In this document: piece after piece, positions 11,123 to 20,908 of the stretch
How positions within the stretch are numbered: position 1 is the stretch's first letter
How the letters are laid out: every line of letters starts with the position of its first letter
DNA from: Pantoea vagans
Lineage (GTDB): Bacteria; Pseudomonadota; Gammaproteobacteria; Enterobacterales; Enterobacteriaceae
Assembly (NCBI RefSeq): GCF_004792415.1
Contig: NZ_CP038855.1
Location: 1-64,000 of the forward strand
DNA length: 64,000 nt
Direction: 5' to 3'
Position numbers and translations under genes: made by a program
The notes under the pieces: model-generated
Seen by the model: the letters and a program-made list of their open reading frames with translations, nothing else
The model's database searches: none
What the model was told of the DNA's origin: nothing

Positions 11123-11296
11123 ATGAAGGCTTATGCTTTCCAGACGCCCATGCAGGCGATGAGCCTGCTGGATAAAATTAAAGATGACGAATTTCAGTGG
11201 TTTAATCTGGAATGGGAAGGGTGTCGCTTTACCTGCCCGCATCAGTTTATTAAAAGACTCAGCAGCCGTTCTTATATTAAGTCGTTCTGGCGTTAA
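11123..11296 (+). CDS. Small hypothetical protein
   Basis: A 57-aa product starting MKAYAFQTPMQAMSLLDKI. The start at 11123 is preferred because AAAGAGGG sits 4 nt upstream; an in-frame ATG at 11087 is also possible, with a GGGGG stretch before it. It is rich in aromatic and basic residues at the C-terminus (KRLSSRSYIKSFWR). No family recognised. A good intrinsic terminator follows at 11388. Confidence 0.55.
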   Translation: MKAYAFQTPMQAMSLLDKIKDDEFQWFNLEWEGCRFTCPHQFIKRLSSRSYIKSFWR

Positions 11297-11693
11297 TCCG
11301 ACCGCAATGATTAATCCTGTGCCTGACTGCGTATTCATAACGCGGATTTAATTTAACTGTTTTACGGGCATTTCATTCATAATGATAAACGGGGCAGATT
11401 CTGCCCCGTTATTTTCTGTGTCTGCAGCACCTCATGCTGGCGCTCAGCGATAATAAGGCGTCTCACCTGAGCCGGTCACGGCTTAATCCGTTTCATTATT
11501 ACGGCTTAATTATTTTCGGATGCTGTTTATCAGTGCCTGAGAAATGCTCAACAAGGCCTTATGCAAGCCCATAAGGATTTGTCCTGCTACCGGCAATGCA
11601 GTGTGATCCACTGTAAATCCTCTTCTGTTCTTCCCTTGACGTTAAGCATCAACTGTTACACTCAGGTGATACTTCATCCGGATCCCGACTGCA
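11297..11693. other. Intergenic region, 397 nt
   Basis: Holds the terminator of the small upstream gene (11388-11416) and presumably the promoter of the diguanylate cyclase. No further gene seen. Confidence 0.6.
11388..11416 (+). terminator. Intrinsic terminator
   Basis: AACGGGGCAG and CTGCCCCGTT form a perfect 10-bp stem with an ATT loop, followed by ATTTTC. It lies 91 nt after the small gene at 11123. Confidence 0.85.
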
Positions 11694-13277
11694 ATGTTCC
11701 ATGAAAAAATGCGCCTTCGTTCGCTGCTGACTTTGCTTTCCATTGGGGGCGTCATTCTGACCTCCGGTCTGCTGCTGAGTGCGCTGCTGCTGTTTCAGAA
11801 GGCCAATATTGAAGACAGCCTGCTTGAAGGAAACATTGCCTATGCCCGCAAACTGGCCGATACCACCGATCGTTACCTGACGACAGCACAACGGGAGCTG
11901 GCCTGGAGCGCATCGCAGATCAAGGGCCTTAGCGATCTGAAACAGCTAAAATCAGAAACCGATCGTCTGCGCATGCAGTCTGGCTTTTTCAACTCGGTGG
12001 TGGTGGTTAACCACGATGCCATTATTGCGGCAACTTCTCCGGATAGCCTGAATCTGATAGGCGTGAAACTTCACTCAGCAGCCAGTCTGCAGGCTATTGC
12101 CACCCGTAAGCCCTTTATCTCCGCGCCCTTTACCTCTGCCGCCGGAAACTATGTGGTGTTTTTATCTCAGCCGCTGTTCAGCGAAGAAGGGGGCTATCTG
12201 GGCTATATCGGCGGCACCATTTATCTTAAAAAACAGAGCATGCTGAGCGAAATCCTGAGCCAGCATTTTTATACCAAAGGCTCGACGGTCAGCGTGGTCA
12301 GCAATGAGGGGCTGATTATTTTCAGTCACGATCCGGCGCTCGTCGGAACGAAGATGCTGCTGAGCCTGGCGCTGCAGAAGCGTCTGTCCACTACGGAAAG
12401 TGGACATTTTACCCTGGAAAATGGGGGTCAAAACTTTCTGACCGGCTATGGCACGCTGCATAAAACCGGCTGGAATGTGTTTATTACCGGCACCTCTGAA
12501 ACGGTCAGGCATATTCTGCTGCGCACGGCAGAAAGCGCCATCTGGTTCGTTCTGGGCATTATTCTCGTAACGGCCGGCGTGATTGCTTTTATGGCTGGAC
12601 GGATTGCTTCGCCACTGGAAAAGCTGGCGGACAGGGTTCGGGATGGCGGCAGCGAAGCACAGGCGGAGTCACTCGCCACCGTCAAAACCTGGTATTACGA
12701 GGCTGACCGGCTCAAAGAAGCGGTGCAGGAGCATCGCCATGCCGTGGCAGGCCATCTGGCTGCGCTTAACGATGAAGCGATGACCGATCCGCTGACCGGG
12801 CTCTGCAACCGTCGCGGATTTTCGGCGCTGGCGGCGCAGGCAGATAGTGAGCATGAACAGTGTATCATCGCGATTGATATTGACCATTTCAAGAAGATCA
12901 ATGACTGGTATGGGCATGACGCGGGCGATGCGGTTCTGGTGAGCCTGGCGGCGTTGCTCCGTCAGGCCTGCCGCACCGGCGATATCGTCAGCCGGTTTGG
13001 TGGCGAGGAGTTTATACTGCTGCTGCCGGACACGACGCTGGCCGATGCTGCCCGCACCGCGGAACGCATCCGCGAGACCGTCTGCGCCACCACCTTCCCG
13101 TTCGCCGGGACGATGACCATATCCGCAGGCGTGGCTTCACGGGATGACCAGAATCGCGATCGCGAGGCGCTGTTGCGCCGGGCGGATGAAGCGCTTTACG
13201 AGGCGAAAGCGGCCGGGCGCAATACGGTTATCATTGCCGGGCCGGACGGATTCAGTACGCCTGAGTCTGCCAGATAA
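11694..13277 (+). CDS. Membrane diguanylate cyclase (dCache-HAMP-GGDEF)
   Basis: Makes cyclic di-GMP in response to a periplasmic signal. A transmembrane helix near residues 8-30 leads into a Cache-like sensor (about 40-270); a second helix (about 277-302) and a HAMP-like linker precede the GGDEF domain (about 360-520). The active site reads GGEEF at 436-440, a functional variant, and the inhibitory I-site RTGD (427-430) is five residues upstream, so product inhibition is expected. The start has no strong SD; Met6 is an alternative. Its 3' end converges on a phosphodiesterase-type gene 24 nt away. Confidence 0.93.
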   Translation: MFHEKMRLRSLLTLLSIGGVILTSGLLLSALLLFQKANIEDSLLEGNIAYARKLADTTDRYLTTAQRELAWSASQIKGLSDLKQLKSETDRLRMQSGFFNSVVVVNHDAIIAATSPDSLNLIGVKLHSAASLQAIATRKPFISAPFTSAAGNYVVFLSQPLFSEEGGYLGYIGGTIYLKKQSMLSEILSQHFYTKGSTVSVVSNEGLIIFSHDPALVGTKMLLSLALQKRLSTTESGHFTLENGGQNFLTGYGTLHKTGWNVFITGTSETVRHILLRTAESAIWFVLGIILVTAGVIAFMAGRIASPLEKLADRVRDGGSEAQAESLATVKTWYYEADRLKEAVQEHRHAVAGHLAALNDEAMTDPLTGLCNRRGFSALAAQADSEHEQCIIAIDIDHFKKINDWYGHDAGDAVLVSLAALLRQACRTGDIVSRFGGEEFILLLPDTTLADAARTAERIRETVCATTFPFAGTMTISAGVASRDDQNRDREALLRRADEALYEAKAAGRNTVIIAGPDGFSTPESAR

Positions 13278-13301
13278 GATTGCGGGGCAGGGAAGACAGA
13301 A

Positions 13302-15083
13302 TCAGCACTTACTGCGTAATCGCCAGCCGAGCCACTCATCCAGCGCCGCTTCCGGCAGCGGCCTTGAGTAGAAAAATCCCTGAGCCTGGTCGCAGCCGAA
13401 CTCGGTCAGCGCTGTAACGGTTTCCGCATTCTCCACGCCTTCAGCCAGCACCATGTAATCAAGGTCCTTGAGCATCGCAATGATACTGCGGGCAATGACG
13501 CGCGATGCGGTGTCAGACGAAATTTCACTGATCAGCGAGCGGTCCAGCTTTATCACATCCAGCGGCATGCGCCGCAGATAACTGATATTACTGTAGCCGG
13601 TCCCGAAGTCATCCAGTGAAATACCAAATCCCCGTAGCTTCAGCATCTCAAGCCCCTGCATCGCGGTGGGGCTTTCCAGAATCCGTTCTGTTTCCAGACA
13701 CTCAATGCCCAGCAGCGAAACCGGCAGCTTCGCTCTTAGCATCTGTTCTTCCAGTTCATCAGCAAAACCGTCACGGGAAAAATCGCTGCTGCTGACGTTA
13801 ATGGTGATGGGCAGTTGAATATAGCTGTCGCGAAGACGGGAGAGACGGGCGATGGCGTGCTCTGTGACCCAGGCGGTCAGCTCGGTAAGCAGTTGGGTTT
13901 GCCCGGCAACGGGCAAAAACTGCGCAGGTGAAAGCTCGCCGCGCTGCGGATGCTGCCAGCGGATCAGCGCTTCAAGTCCTATCGGCTTACCGCTGTGAAG
14001 GCAGATTTTCGGCTGCCAGGCGAGCCATAACCCTTTATCCTGGCGTATTGCAGTGGCCAGGTCATGCATCAGGGTGAAATCCTGAGTATGGCGCGTATCA
14101 GTGGCTTCACTGAACGGCATTGAGGCAACGTCGCGGGTAATGGCTTCGTGCAGCGCGCTGACTGCCCGCCGCAGAATCTCCTGAGCAGGCATCTCACCCG
14201 TGTTGAAACTTGCCTCACCGGTATGGGTCGTCAGCGCAACCGACAGCCCATCACCCAGATCGGCGCTGATCCCGGCCAGCTTATTGGCCACCCAGTTGGC
14301 AGTGAGCCTGCTCTCCTGCCGTGTCAGCAGGGCAAAGCGTCCGGTTGCTACGGTGTAAAGCATTTCTCCCGGGGCAGGGCGCAGACGCAGCGGCAGCAGT
14401 GTTGCCACATCCTTAAGCAGACTTTCAACCGGCCCCATGCCCATTGAGCGCGCCAGTTCGTAAGCACGCGGCATATCGATACAGTCAATCAGCACCAGCC
14501 GCCGTGGCGTGGTGTCTCCGGAGGCGGCAAGGAACTGCAGATCGCGGATCAGACGCTGACGATTGGGCAGGCCGGTTACCGGGTCGGCAAAGCCAGCTGA
14601 GTACCAGGCGTCAAGAAAGGACATCACCAGCGCGGCCAGCATTTTCAGCATCGCCACCTGATCGTCACTGAAGCGATGAGGTGCCGTGTCGGTCACGCAG
14701 AGCGTACCCAGAATCAGACCGGTACTGCTTTTAAGCGGTACGCCAGCATAGAAACGGATAAAAGGCGCGCCTGTAATCAGCTTATGGGCAGCAAAACGGC
14801 TATCCAGCAGGGTATCGGGCACCACTACCGTACTGTCGCTGTCCACGGCGTGCCGGCAGAGCGAGTCCTGTCGCGTGGATTGAGTCAGTGTGAAATTGTG
14901 CGCCGCTTTGACGTGCTGCATCTCATCATCCAGAACGGAGATAAAGCTGCCGGGAATGCCAATGGCCTGGCTGGCCAGCCGGACGAACTGTCGCAACACA
15001 TCGTCACGACTCTCGTCGTTACTGCGCAGCGCGTGCAGGGTTCGCGTACGGCAATCTTCGCCGCCGCTAAGGCTCATAAGCAT
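13302..15083 (-). CDS. GAF-GGDEF(degenerate)-EAL phosphodiesterase
   Basis: Predicted cytoplasmic c-di-GMP phosphodiesterase, 593 aa. An N-terminal GAF domain (about 20-165) is followed by a GGDEF domain whose signature has decayed to ATGRF, so cyclase activity is not expected. The EAL domain (about 340-590) is intact: GLEALIRW (EAL 371-373), INVSSSDF, DDFGTGYS, KLDRSLI, AEGVE and QGF. GGAGGA lies 4 nt before the ATG. It is convergent with the adjacent cyclase, pairing a maker and a breaker of c-di-GMP. The GAF domain resembles that of the 17829 gene. Confidence 0.92.
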   Translation of the reverse strand: MLMSLSGGEDCRTRTLHALRSNDESRDDVLRQFVRLASQAIGIPGSFISVLDDEMQHVKAAHNFTLTQSTRQDSLCRHAVDSDSTVVVPDTLLDSRFAAHKLITGAPFIRFYAGVPLKSSTGLILGTLCVTDTAPHRFSDDQVAMLKMLAALVMSFLDAWYSAGFADPVTGLPNRQRLIRDLQFLAASGDTTPRRLVLIDCIDMPRAYELARSMGMGPVESLLKDVATLLPLRLRPAPGEMLYTVATGRFALLTRQESRLTANWVANKLAGISADLGDGLSVALTTHTGEASFNTGEMPAQEILRRAVSALHEAITRDVASMPFSEATDTRHTQDFTLMHDLATAIRQDKGLWLAWQPKICLHSGKPIGLEALIRWQHPQRGELSPAQFLPVAGQTQLLTELTAWVTEHAIARLSRLRDSYIQLPITINVSSSDFSRDGFADELEEQMLRAKLPVSLLGIECLETERILESPTAMQGLEMLKLRGFGISLDDFGTGYSNISYLRRMPLDVIKLDRSLISEISSDTASRVIARSIIAMLKDLDYMVLAEGVENAETVTALTEFGCDQAQGFFYSRPLPEAALDEWLGWRLRSKC

Positions 15084-15430
15084 GGGTTCCTCCGCACCGG
15101 CTGGTTACGGAGCGAAACTAAACAGAAAAATTGAAGAGAATAGCGTCATGACTACAGGCTATTTCTGTAAAAAGAAAGAGCCATGACGATTTATTTTTTA
15201 TTACATTGCCTGCCAGGCCTGAGCAGAATAGCAAATCCTTTTTCTTTAACGAAATATTTTATGAATGACGATTCTATTATTTTGTCGTTAAAAACTTTTA
15301 ATTTCTGGAATACCCTGCCAGGATAGTAAGCATAAACATAGTACGCTATATAATAACGCATTAAAGTAGATGGCATAACTTATTTTTGTTTAATTTTAAC
15401 TACACCAATGACAACACCGGGGAAAACCTC
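15084..15430. other. Intergenic region, about 350 nt
   Basis: Divergent promoter region between the EAL gene and the chemoreceptor. The middle (15190-15380) is AT-rich; a 61-codon minus-strand frame there has no SD and no recognisable family and is not called. Confidence 0.55.
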
Positions 15431-16813
15431 ATGAACTCACTCAGGCATTTCACTATTCGCCGCGTTGTGCTGTGGATAATGATCGTCTCACTGGGCGTGG
15501 TCGCGCTCGCAGGTGGCTACAGCACTCAGATTGTGCGGGATATTTATCGTCAGACCGATGGCTCAGCTGTTCTGACGCAGCAGCTGAGTTTTCTTATGCA
15601 CAGCGCTCTTGTTATGCAGGGCGGAACAGCCGCAGACAAAAACGCCCTGTTCGCCTCAACGCCAGCCAGTGCTGACTGGGATAGCTTTCGCGCAGCGCTT
15701 ACGACCTCACCCTCAGAGTATTCAACGGTTACCCGTGCGAAGCTGGATAGCGTGACGCAGCAGCTGGCGCAAAGTCAGGCCGCTCTCAGCGCTGACCGGC
15801 GCCAGCTCGGGCACGTACTGCTGGCGGCACTGCTAGCAGCCTTCGCGTTGCTGCTATTTTGCGACCGCTATCTGGTCGTCCATCTGGTGCGTCCGGTGGG
15901 TAAAATTCGCGGGCATTTAAAAATTATTGCCGGAGGTGACCTGACGCGCGAGCCGGAAGATCTGGGTCGCAACTGCGTCGGGCAGCTGGTGCCGCTGGTT
16001 AAAGAGATGCAGCACAGTCTGTTGCAGACGGTCAGCGCTATCCACGACAACGCAGCCATTCTTCATCGTGAGGCTGGCGACATCGCGGCGGGTAACGCCG
16101 ATCTCTCCGACCGGACCTCCACTCAGGCCGCTGCGCTGGAGCAGACCGCCGCCAGCATGGAAGAGATCACGGTTACCGTGCGTCACAATGCACAGAATGC
16201 CCGCGAAGCGCGTGAACTGGCCGCCAGCACCACGGATACGACCCATCAGGGCGTGGAGCTGGTTCAGCGGGTGTCGGCAGCCATCACCAGCATCGCGCAG
16301 GGATCAGAGAAAATCCGGCAGTTCACTGCTACCATCAATGGCATCGCATTTCAGACCAATATTCTGGCGCTCAACGCCGCCGTAGAAGCCGCGCGTGCGG
16401 GCGAGCAGGGCCGCGGTTTCGCGGTGGTTGCCAGTGAGGTACGTTCACTGGCCCAGCGAAGTGCTGCGGCCTCCAGAGAGATCGAAGAGCTGATAGCCGA
16501 TACCGTGGCACGCGTGGATGATGGCCGGCGGGCGGCAGAGAGTGCCGGAACGACTATGGAAGCCGTGCTGCGCGGTGTCGGCGGCGTCAATGAACTGATT
16601 GGACAGATTGCGCTGGCCTCGGATGAGCAGAGCAAAGGAATTGCCCAGGTCACCGTGGCAGTGGCTGAACTTGACCGCGTTACGCAGCAGAACGCGACGC
16701 TGGTCCAGCAGGTTTCGGCGACGGCAGGCAGCCTTAGCGGACAGACTGAAACGCTGGGCAGCGTCATTACCCGCTTCACCCTGCCACCGCAGGTTGTCGG
16801 GATAGTGAACTGA
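15431..16813 (+). CDS. Methyl-accepting chemotaxis protein
   Basis: Inner-membrane chemoreceptor of 460 aa. An N-terminal transmembrane helix (about 11-33), a short periplasmic domain of roughly 95 residues, a second helix (about 122-142), HAMP, and a signalling domain with the highly conserved tip ([28 protein letters not shown]). It lacks a C-terminal CheR/CheB pentapeptide (it ends QVVGIVN), so it probably relies on other receptors for adaptation. The periplasmic part is much shorter than the usual four-helix bundle; the ligand is unknown. The start at 15431 is chosen for the GGGGA upstream and the basic N-terminus. Confidence 0.92.
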   Translation: MNSLRHFTIRRVVLWIMIVSLGVVALAGGYSTQIVRDIYRQTDGSAVLTQQLSFLMHSALVMQGGTAADKNALFASTPASADWDSFRAALTTSPSEYSTVTRAKLDSVTQQLAQSQAALSADRRQLGHVLLAALLAAFALLLFCDRYLVVHLVRPVGKIRGHLKIIAGGDLTREPEDLGRNCVGQLVPLVKEMQHSLLQTVSAIHDNAAILHREAGDIAAGNADLSDRTSTQAAALEQTAASMEEITVTVRHNAQNAREARELAASTTDTTHQGVELVQRVSAAITSIAQGSEKIRQFTATINGIAFQTNILALNAAVEAARAGEQGRGFAVVASEVRSLAQRSAAASREIEELIADTVARVDDGRRAAESAGTTMEAVLRGVGGVNELIGQIALASDEQSKGIAQVTVAVAELDRVTQQNATLVQQVSATAGSLSGQTETLGSVITRFTLPPQVVGIVN

Positions 16814-17228
16814 CATTTGTATCGATTAGACACACGTGGCCGTGTGGATTCCGGTCAGGCATAGCCTGACCGGATATTTTATTCATCTGCAGATAACGGC
16901 TCTGTAAAGTAAAATAACGGTTAATAATTACGCTCTTTTATTTCTGAATGAAAAAAGTCATCTTTTTCAGGCGGTGATGAATCTTAATCATTACCTGATC
17001 ATTATCACTATTCAGAAGGGCGACGGTTATTTTCATCGGCGCAATAATTATCCGGTTCACGAATTAAATATAATTACAGTTAATCTCTGTGGTTTTACCT
17101 GAGCTTTACGCTTTCCTGACGATTACGGATCGCTGCGCATTTAAAACTTAACTCAAATTTATGTGTTGGCCACAGCGGATTCGGTTGTCCGGCCATCTCA
17201 CCGGGGCACCGTATGCGGAGCGTTTCAT
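16814..17228. other. Intergenic region, about 415 nt
   Basis: Begins with a strong terminator (16850-16883), then AT-rich sequence. A partial Fur-like A/T palindrome near 16992-17012 was judged too weak to call. Confidence 0.55.
16850..16883 (+). terminator. Intrinsic terminator of the chemoreceptor gene
   Basis: TCCGGTCAGGC and GCCTGACCGGA form an 11-bp perfect stem with an ATA loop, followed by TATTTTATT. Confidence 0.88.
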
Positions 17229-17468
17229 ATGGGAAATCAGATTTTACAGCGGCCTGTTGCCGTCCAGCGTAATGTACGTGAGCTGCGCCTTGCGGCGGGT
17301 CTTTCGCAGGAGATTGCAGCCGAACGTTTCGACCTTAGCCAGCGCGTCTGGCAGACCAAAGAAGCATCCAAAAATCCTGCGCTGCTCAGCCAGGGCGAAT
17401 ATGAACTGCTGATGCTGCTGGCGGGAGAGCATCCGCACTACGTACTGGTTCCAAAGCTTAAAAAGTAA
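17229..17468 (+). CDS. Small Xre-like helix-turn-helix protein
   Basis: A 79-aa protein (MGNQILQRPVAVQRNVREL...) with an HTH of the type seen in short plasmid or antitoxin-like regulators: RELRLAAGLSQEIAAERFDLSQRVWQTKE, where W sits in the recognition helix, then GEYELLMLLAGEHPHYVLV. The start at 17229 has GGAG 8 nt upstream; longer in-frame starts exist but have no SD. It stands alone with no partner toxin visible. DNA binding is inferred from the HTH. Confidence 0.7.
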   Translation: MGNQILQRPVAVQRNVRELRLAAGLSQEIAAERFDLSQRVWQTKEASKNPALLSQGEYELLMLLAGEHPHYVLVPKLKK

Positions 17469-17828
17469 GGCGTTCTGCCGCTATTTTCCCTGAAGTTAAC
17501 ATATTTCAGGCCGATATAAAGAGCTAAGCGAAGCGCATTAATTCGCGCGTCTTATCTGCTCTGGCAGGATTGTCCTGGCATGGTCCGCTATTAACCGCCG
17601 AACCGTCACGACCGCACTGCCCGACATAACGTATTAACCGGCATCCCGCTGTCTGCGATGCCGGCTTTATCGGGCTCGTTGCGGCTGGTTTTTGCTGCAG
17701 AGTTCACTGACGGGCCTTTCTTCCGGCAGCGGGTCGGCAGCCAGTTCTGCGCGTCCTGTCTGATTGAACGTGTCCTCTTCATGCTGCGTCATGCCGGCCA
17801 CAGCAGATAACATCAGAGGGGATTTACG
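17469..17828. other. Intergenic region, 360 nt
   Basis: Contains a terminator-like hairpin at 17638-17670 and, at its right end, the SD AGAGGGGA (17815-17822) of the next gene. Nothing else supported. Confidence 0.55.
17638..17670 (+). terminator. Terminator-like hairpin
   Basis: CCGGCATC and GATGCCGG (8-bp stem, 11-nt loop) followed by CTTTAT. Moderate quality; would end transcripts from the HTH gene. Confidence 0.5.
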
Positions 17829-20024
17829 CTGAAACGTCCAGTTTATCATGATGCCGAGGCGGCTCGCCTTGATGCACTTAAGCAGTATCATCTGATGGAT
17901 TCACCGCCGACCGATGCGCTGGATCGCCTTACCACGCTTGCCGCGCGACTGTTCCGCGTACCGGTGGCGTTTGTATCGCTTATCGATGAAAAGCGACAGT
18001 TTTTCGCTTCCCGCTACGGTCTGAACATTTCCGGTACGTCGCGCAACGTCGCCTTCTGCCACCATACGTTGGCGCAGGGCGATATCCTCTGCGTGCCCGA
18101 TACGCTGAAAGATCCCCGCTTCCGCGACAGTCCGCTGGTTCATGGCTACCCCTTTATCCGCTTTTATGCCGGGATCCCGCTCTCGACGCCGGATGGTCAT
18201 CACATTGGCACCGTCTGCCTGACCGACAGTCATCCGCGCGAGCCGCTGACTGCAGAAGATCGGAAGCATCTGACCGATATTGCTGCACTGGTGATGGATC
18301 GCATGGAGATGCATCGTCTGGAGTTACTGCGCTACACCAGTCAGCAGCGTCTTCAGGCAATCTCATCCACCTCACCCGACGCCATTGTCTGTACCGACCT
18401 GCAACGCGGCATCACCTTCTGGAATCCGGCAGCCACTGCTCTCTTCGGCTACAGCGCAGAGGAGATGAGAGGTCAGTATGTCAGCGAGCTGATCCCGGCG
18501 CGCTGCCAGACTGACTACCGTAACGAGCTGGCCCGGATTACCTCAGACGAAGCGGCTATCTCTCACCCTCGTTCGCTGCAGATATGGGGTGTGACGCGCG
18601 ATGGCCGTGAATTCCCGGCAGAAGTCTCATTTTCGGGCTGGCGTGAAGAGGGCGAGCGGCTGGTGGGCATGATCATCCGCGACGTCACGGCACGCTATGA
18701 AAGTGAGGCGCGGCTCTGTGAGCTGGCTTCTCTGGATATGCTGACGCGACTCGCCAGCCGTAGCGCGTTCATGGATCAGGTCGGGCAGCTGACCAAAGCG
18801 GGCGTTCCCTACACCTTACTGATGACCGATCTCGATGGTTTTAAAGAGGTGAACGATACGCTGGGACATGCAGCTGGCGATGCGCTGCTGTGTCACGTGG
18901 CCGAGCAGATTCGTGCGGTGTGTGCCGGTGCCGTAACGGCTGCGCGGCTGGGCGGCGATGAATTTGTGATCCTGCTGGCGGGCGGCAGCGCTGAGGCAGC
19001 GATTACGGCGGAAAAACTGATTGTGGCCGTACAGACGCCGTTCCGCTATCACGACTCGCCGGTTGTGGTCGGTGCCAGTACCGGCATCGCTTCCTACCCG
19101 GAACACGGTCGCGACCCCTCTGCGGTGATGTCCGCTGCTGATCTGGCACTCTACCGTGCTAAAGCTTCAGGCAAAGGCTGCAGTATCCTGTTTATGCCTG
19201 CGTTTCGTGAAGCGGAGCAGCAGCGTCGCCGTTTTGAACGCGAACTGGAAACGGCGGTGCGGCAGCAGCAGTTCACGCTTTACTATCAGCCCCGCTTCGA
19301 CGTGGAAAGCGGAAAACTGACTGGCTGCGAGACGCTGGTACGCTGGCAGCACCCGACACGCGGATTGCTGTTGCCTGCCGACTTCATCGGCATGCTGGTT
19401 AAAAGCCCGCTTTCCGTAACGCTGGGCGAATGGATCATCCGCAGTGCTCTGGCACAGGTCCGGCAGTGGCAGGTGCGATCGCCTGAGCTTCGTGTCAGCA
19501 TCAATCTGTTTCCGCGTCAGCTGACAGGGAACAGCCTGGAAACCGTTATACGCGAGAGTGCTGGCGGCGATGCGGGTTTTGTTGAGCTGGAAGTGGATGA
19601 GCCTCTGCTGGCTGTGCTGGTGCAGGATATGCCGGTTCAGGTTGAAGCGGTGCGCCGGACCGGTGCCTCATTCATCATCGATCATTACGGACGCACGCTG
19701 GGGGCGATTAATCTGCTGCGCCACAGCTTTGTAGCAGGTTTTAAAATCGACAAGTCGCTGACGCACGAGCTGAACTCCAGCATGCGGGTGCGAATGATGT
19801 ACCGATCTATCACGGCACTCGGCAAAAGTCTGGGTATTCGGGTAGCTGCTGAAGGGGTTGAAGACAAAGAGCAGATCGCTTTTGTCACGTCAGCCGGATG
19901 TCACATTATGCAGGGCAATGGCCTGTGCCGGCCACTGACACCAGCGGACTTTGAAGCAATGCTGTGCGGCGAGGAGCATTCTGCGCCCGCTGTTGCCAGC
20001 GGTTACGATGTCACATCACCCTGA
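17829..20024 (+). CDS. GAF-PAS-GGDEF-EAL(degenerate) protein, apparent CTG start
   Basis: Cytoplasmic c-di-GMP protein of 731 aa from the proposed start. GAF (about 20-155) and PAS (about 165-290) sensors precede a GGDEF domain with an intact GGDEF (375-379) and no I-site. The EAL domain is eroded: ETL replaces EAL at 501 and the DDFGTG loop reads DHYGRT, losing a metal-binding Asp, so phosphodiesterase activity is doubtful. The first ATG (17895) would cut into the GAF domain and has no SD. The in-frame CTG at 17829 follows AGAGGGGA by 6 nt and adds residues (KRPVYHDAEAARLDALKQY) typical of this family's N-terminus. Confidence 0.87.
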   Translation: MKRPVYHDAEAARLDALKQYHLMDSPPTDALDRLTTLAARLFRVPVAFVSLIDEKRQFFASRYGLNISGTSRNVAFCHHTLAQGDILCVPDTLKDPRFRDSPLVHGYPFIRFYAGIPLSTPDGHHIGTVCLTDSHPREPLTAEDRKHLTDIAALVMDRMEMHRLELLRYTSQQRLQAISSTSPDAIVCTDLQRGITFWNPAATALFGYSAEEMRGQYVSELIPARCQTDYRNELARITSDEAAISHPRSLQIWGVTRDGREFPAEVSFSGWREEGERLVGMIIRDVTARYESEARLCELASLDMLTRLASRSAFMDQVGQLTKAGVPYTLLMTDLDGFKEVNDTLGHAAGDALLCHVAEQIRAVCAGAVTAARLGGDEFVILLAGGSAEAAITAEKLIVAVQTPFRYHDSPVVVGASTGIASYPEHGRDPSAVMSAADLALYRAKASGKGCSILFMPAFREAEQQRRRFERELETAVRQQQFTLYYQPRFDVESGKLTGCETLVRWQHPTRGLLLPADFIGMLVKSPLSVTLGEWIIRSALAQVRQWQVRSPELRVSINLFPRQLTGNSLETVIRESAGGDAGFVELEVDEPLLAVLVQDMPVQVEAVRRTGASFIIDHYGRTLGAINLLRHSFVAGFKIDKSLTHELNSSMRVRMMYRSITALGKSLGIRVAAEGVEDKEQIAFVTSAGCHIMQGNGLCRPLTPADFEAMLCGEEHSAPAVASGYDVTSP

Positions 20025-20069
20025 ACACTCTGACCCTGGCAGCCGAAGAGAGGGGACGATCGACGCCCG

Positions 20070-20654
20070 TCAGTCTGGCTGTCCGGGTCGGTAATCCTGT
20101 TTCAGCAATCCGAAAATCCAGTCATCCTGCCATTGACCATCGAGGAAAAAATTCTGCCGCAGAGTGCCTTCCTGAATAAATCCGGCGGAGAGCAGCGTGC
20201 GGCATGAGGCGACATTGCCTGCCGTCACCGTTGCGGTCATTTTGCGGTAACCCTGTTGCTCAAAGCAGAAGGCGATAATGGCATGCAGCGACTCGCTGCC
20301 GTAGCCTTTGCCCTGTGCGTGGGCAGCCAGAATAAAACCAAATTCCGCAATGCCCTCTCCGCGATCGATAAACCCGCAGAAGCCAGCCGGCAGACCCGTC
20401 GCTTTTTCCTCAATGACCAGGCACAGCCAGTGTGTGCAGCCTTTGTCCCAGGCTGGCAGGCGCACGTCGAATGACCGGGTTCGGATCTCTTCAGCGCTGC
20501 GCGGATTGCTGATGTACTTCATCACCGATCTGTCCTGACTGACCGCAAGATAAAAAGGCCAGTCTTCCTGACTCAGTGGCCGATAGGTCAGGCGCGGCGA
20601 GGTGACTTTAACGGGCATTTCTGGCCGGACTTCAGCGGGCTTCACATCAGACAT
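20070..20654 (-). CDS. RimJ/RimL-type GNAT acetyltransferase
   Basis: A 194-aa N-acetyltransferase of the RimJ/RimL group: N-terminal SPRLTYRPLSQEDWPFYLAV, acetyl-CoA loop HAQGKGYGSESLHAI (QGKGYG) and the C-terminal SCRTLLSAGFIQEGTLRQN. The likely target is a protein N-terminus or small amine; unknown here. The start at 20654 is chosen because AGGGAA lies 7 nt upstream and the domain begins shortly after; the frame stays open upstream to 20810 but that part is not family-like. Convergent with the GGDEF-EAL gene. Confidence 0.85.
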   Translation of the reverse strand: MSDVKPAEVRPEMPVKVTSPRLTYRPLSQEDWPFYLAVSQDRSVMKYISNPRSAEEIRTRSFDVRLPAWDKGCTHWLCLVIEEKATGLPAGFCGFIDRGEGIAEFGFILAAHAQGKGYGSESLHAIIAFCFEQQGYRKMTATVTAGNVASCRTLLSAGFIQEGTLRQNFFLDGQWQDDWIFGLLKQDYRPGQPD

Positions 20655-20908
20655 AGTGCCATTCCCTGCGGATAAAACGGTAAGGTGATGGCGCAAAAAT
20701 AGCACAGAGCGGCAGACTGGCGGGACACGCGTTCGCGACTTTGCGAGGCGTTCCGCAATCCCGCGGCTATCGTACTCTTCCGCGGTATCGCCCGGCGAGT
20801 CGCGGGTCATATTGTCCTGCCAGAGCGGGGCGGACAGGCCATCTGCTCACATCATTGCTACGCTTTTAGCCAGATGGCTGACATTGTCCCTGATGAGAGT
20901 AATTTCCA

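Noticed and set aside
15191..15376. 61-codon minus-strand frame before the chemoreceptor
   Set aside because: No SD, AT-rich, no family resemblance.
16992..17012. Possible Fur box (AATCATTACCTGATCATTATC)
   Set aside because: Only one half resembles the Fur consensus, and the downstream gene has no iron link.
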